This document shows, in pieces, positions 13,769 through 13,978 of a stretch of 13,978 nucleotides of DNA. The first letter of the stretch is position 1. Every line of letters starts with the position of its first letter. The position numbers and the translations under genes are program-made. Source of the DNA: Spirochaeta sp. (GTDB taxonomy: Bacteria > Spirochaetota > Spirochaetia > DSM-27196 > SLAA01); NCBI GenBank assembly GCA_020201015.1, contig JAIVHN010000182.1:1-13978 (forward strand), read 5' to 3'. The notes under the pieces are model-generated. The model did not search any database. It was not told the origin of the DNA and saw only the letters and a list, made by a program, of their open reading frames with translations.

Positions 13769-13978
13769 TTACGCGCCGAGGTCTATCATGGAAGGAGCGC
13801 CGTTGGCAGCACCGTAGGGTGACACTTTGCGGCTGGGAATACGGATCTGTTCAATAGATCCTTGAATTTCGGTCATGCTTTGCTTCAAAAGCTGCTGGTT
13901 GCGCTCGTTAGACTGGAGGACAGTGTCTCTTAGTTTACTCAGACTGTCGCGGAGTGCAGGAATATCCTCTTCCGCCTC
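13769..13978 (-). CDS. FlgN-like flagellar export chaperone (C-terminal end only)
   Basis: The last 69 codons of a gene entering from the right edge, ending in TAA at 13769-13771. The visible part is helical and coiled-coil-like (RDSLSKLRDTVLQSNERNQQ, LLKQSMTEIQGSIEQIRIP) and ends in a flexible tail SPYGAANGAPSMIDLGA. The pattern N-x-x-LL-x-x-S, a final helix and then a Tyr-Gly tail closing on hydrophobic residues is typical of FlgN, the export chaperone for hook-filament junction proteins FlgK and FlgL. Only the C-terminus is visible, so this is a family-level guess. It is 101 bp upstream of polA in the same direction, with no clear promoter or terminator between, so it may head the operon. 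Confidence 0.5.
   Translation of the reverse strand, partial: EAEEDIPALRDSLSKLRDTVLQSNERNQQLLKQSMTEIQGSIEQIRIPSRKVSPYGAANGAPSMIDLGA

Overview
The window looks like ordinary core chromosome of a free-living, motile bacterium, most likely a spirochaete of the Spirochaeta/Treponema side. This is an inference. It rests on four things: a CHASE2-type membrane cyclase, the polA-coaE gene pair, a FlgN-like flagellar chaperone tail just upstream of polA, and a Pol I motif A reading QIELVVLAHLS where many bacteria have Arg. Base composition looks close to 50% GC and fairly even, apart from a short GC-rich repeat array near 9.4 kb. I see no insertion sequence, integrase, phage gene, CRISPR array or defence island.

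Layout. Positions 1-4372 (minus strand) hold a Na+(K+)/H+ antiporter fused to a PTS EIIA domain, then a CHASE2-adenylate/guanylate cyclase that runs off the left edge. Positions 4486-5334 (plus) hold a class IV PLP aminotransferase, divergent from the antiporter. Positions 5373-6728 (minus) hold a sodium:alanine-type symporter, convergent with the aminotransferase. Positions 7014-7654 (plus) hold nucleoside diphosphate kinase followed by tRNA-Cys(GCA). A NUDIX hydrolase (minus) and serine O-acetyltransferase cysE (plus) diverge around 8.4 kb. A 29-bp-period GC-rich tandem repeat fills the convergent gap after cysE. Positions 9505-13978 (minus) form one operon-like run, in order of transcription: flgN-like gene (partial), polA, coaE and a SPOR-domain membrane protein.

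How the genes may work together. The antiporter carries its own phosphorylatable EIIA domain and lies directly upstream of the cyclase, so ion homeostasis, PTS state and cyclic nucleotide signalling may be linked. The flgN-polA-coaE-SPOR run joins flagellar export, DNA repair and replication, CoA synthesis and envelope or septum functions. cysE and tRNA-Cys lie 0.8 kb apart but are probably not co-regulated.

The least conventional signals are regulatory. Three genes (the antiporter, the aminotransferase and the NUDIX gene) have -35/-10 boxes with a 17-bp spacer whose -10 ends only 6-9 nt before the ATG, with no Shine-Dalgarno, as expected for leaderless mRNAs; cysE may be a fourth. Other genes here have clear Shine-Dalgarno sites. 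Hairpins overlap the stop codons at two convergent gene ends. A degenerate 18-bp triple repeat lies just before polA, in an open frame that ends in an ATGA overlap with the polA start. A C8 tract sits exactly in the linker between the two halves of Pol I. I found no clearly new multi-gene system, and all of these need computation or experiment to confirm.
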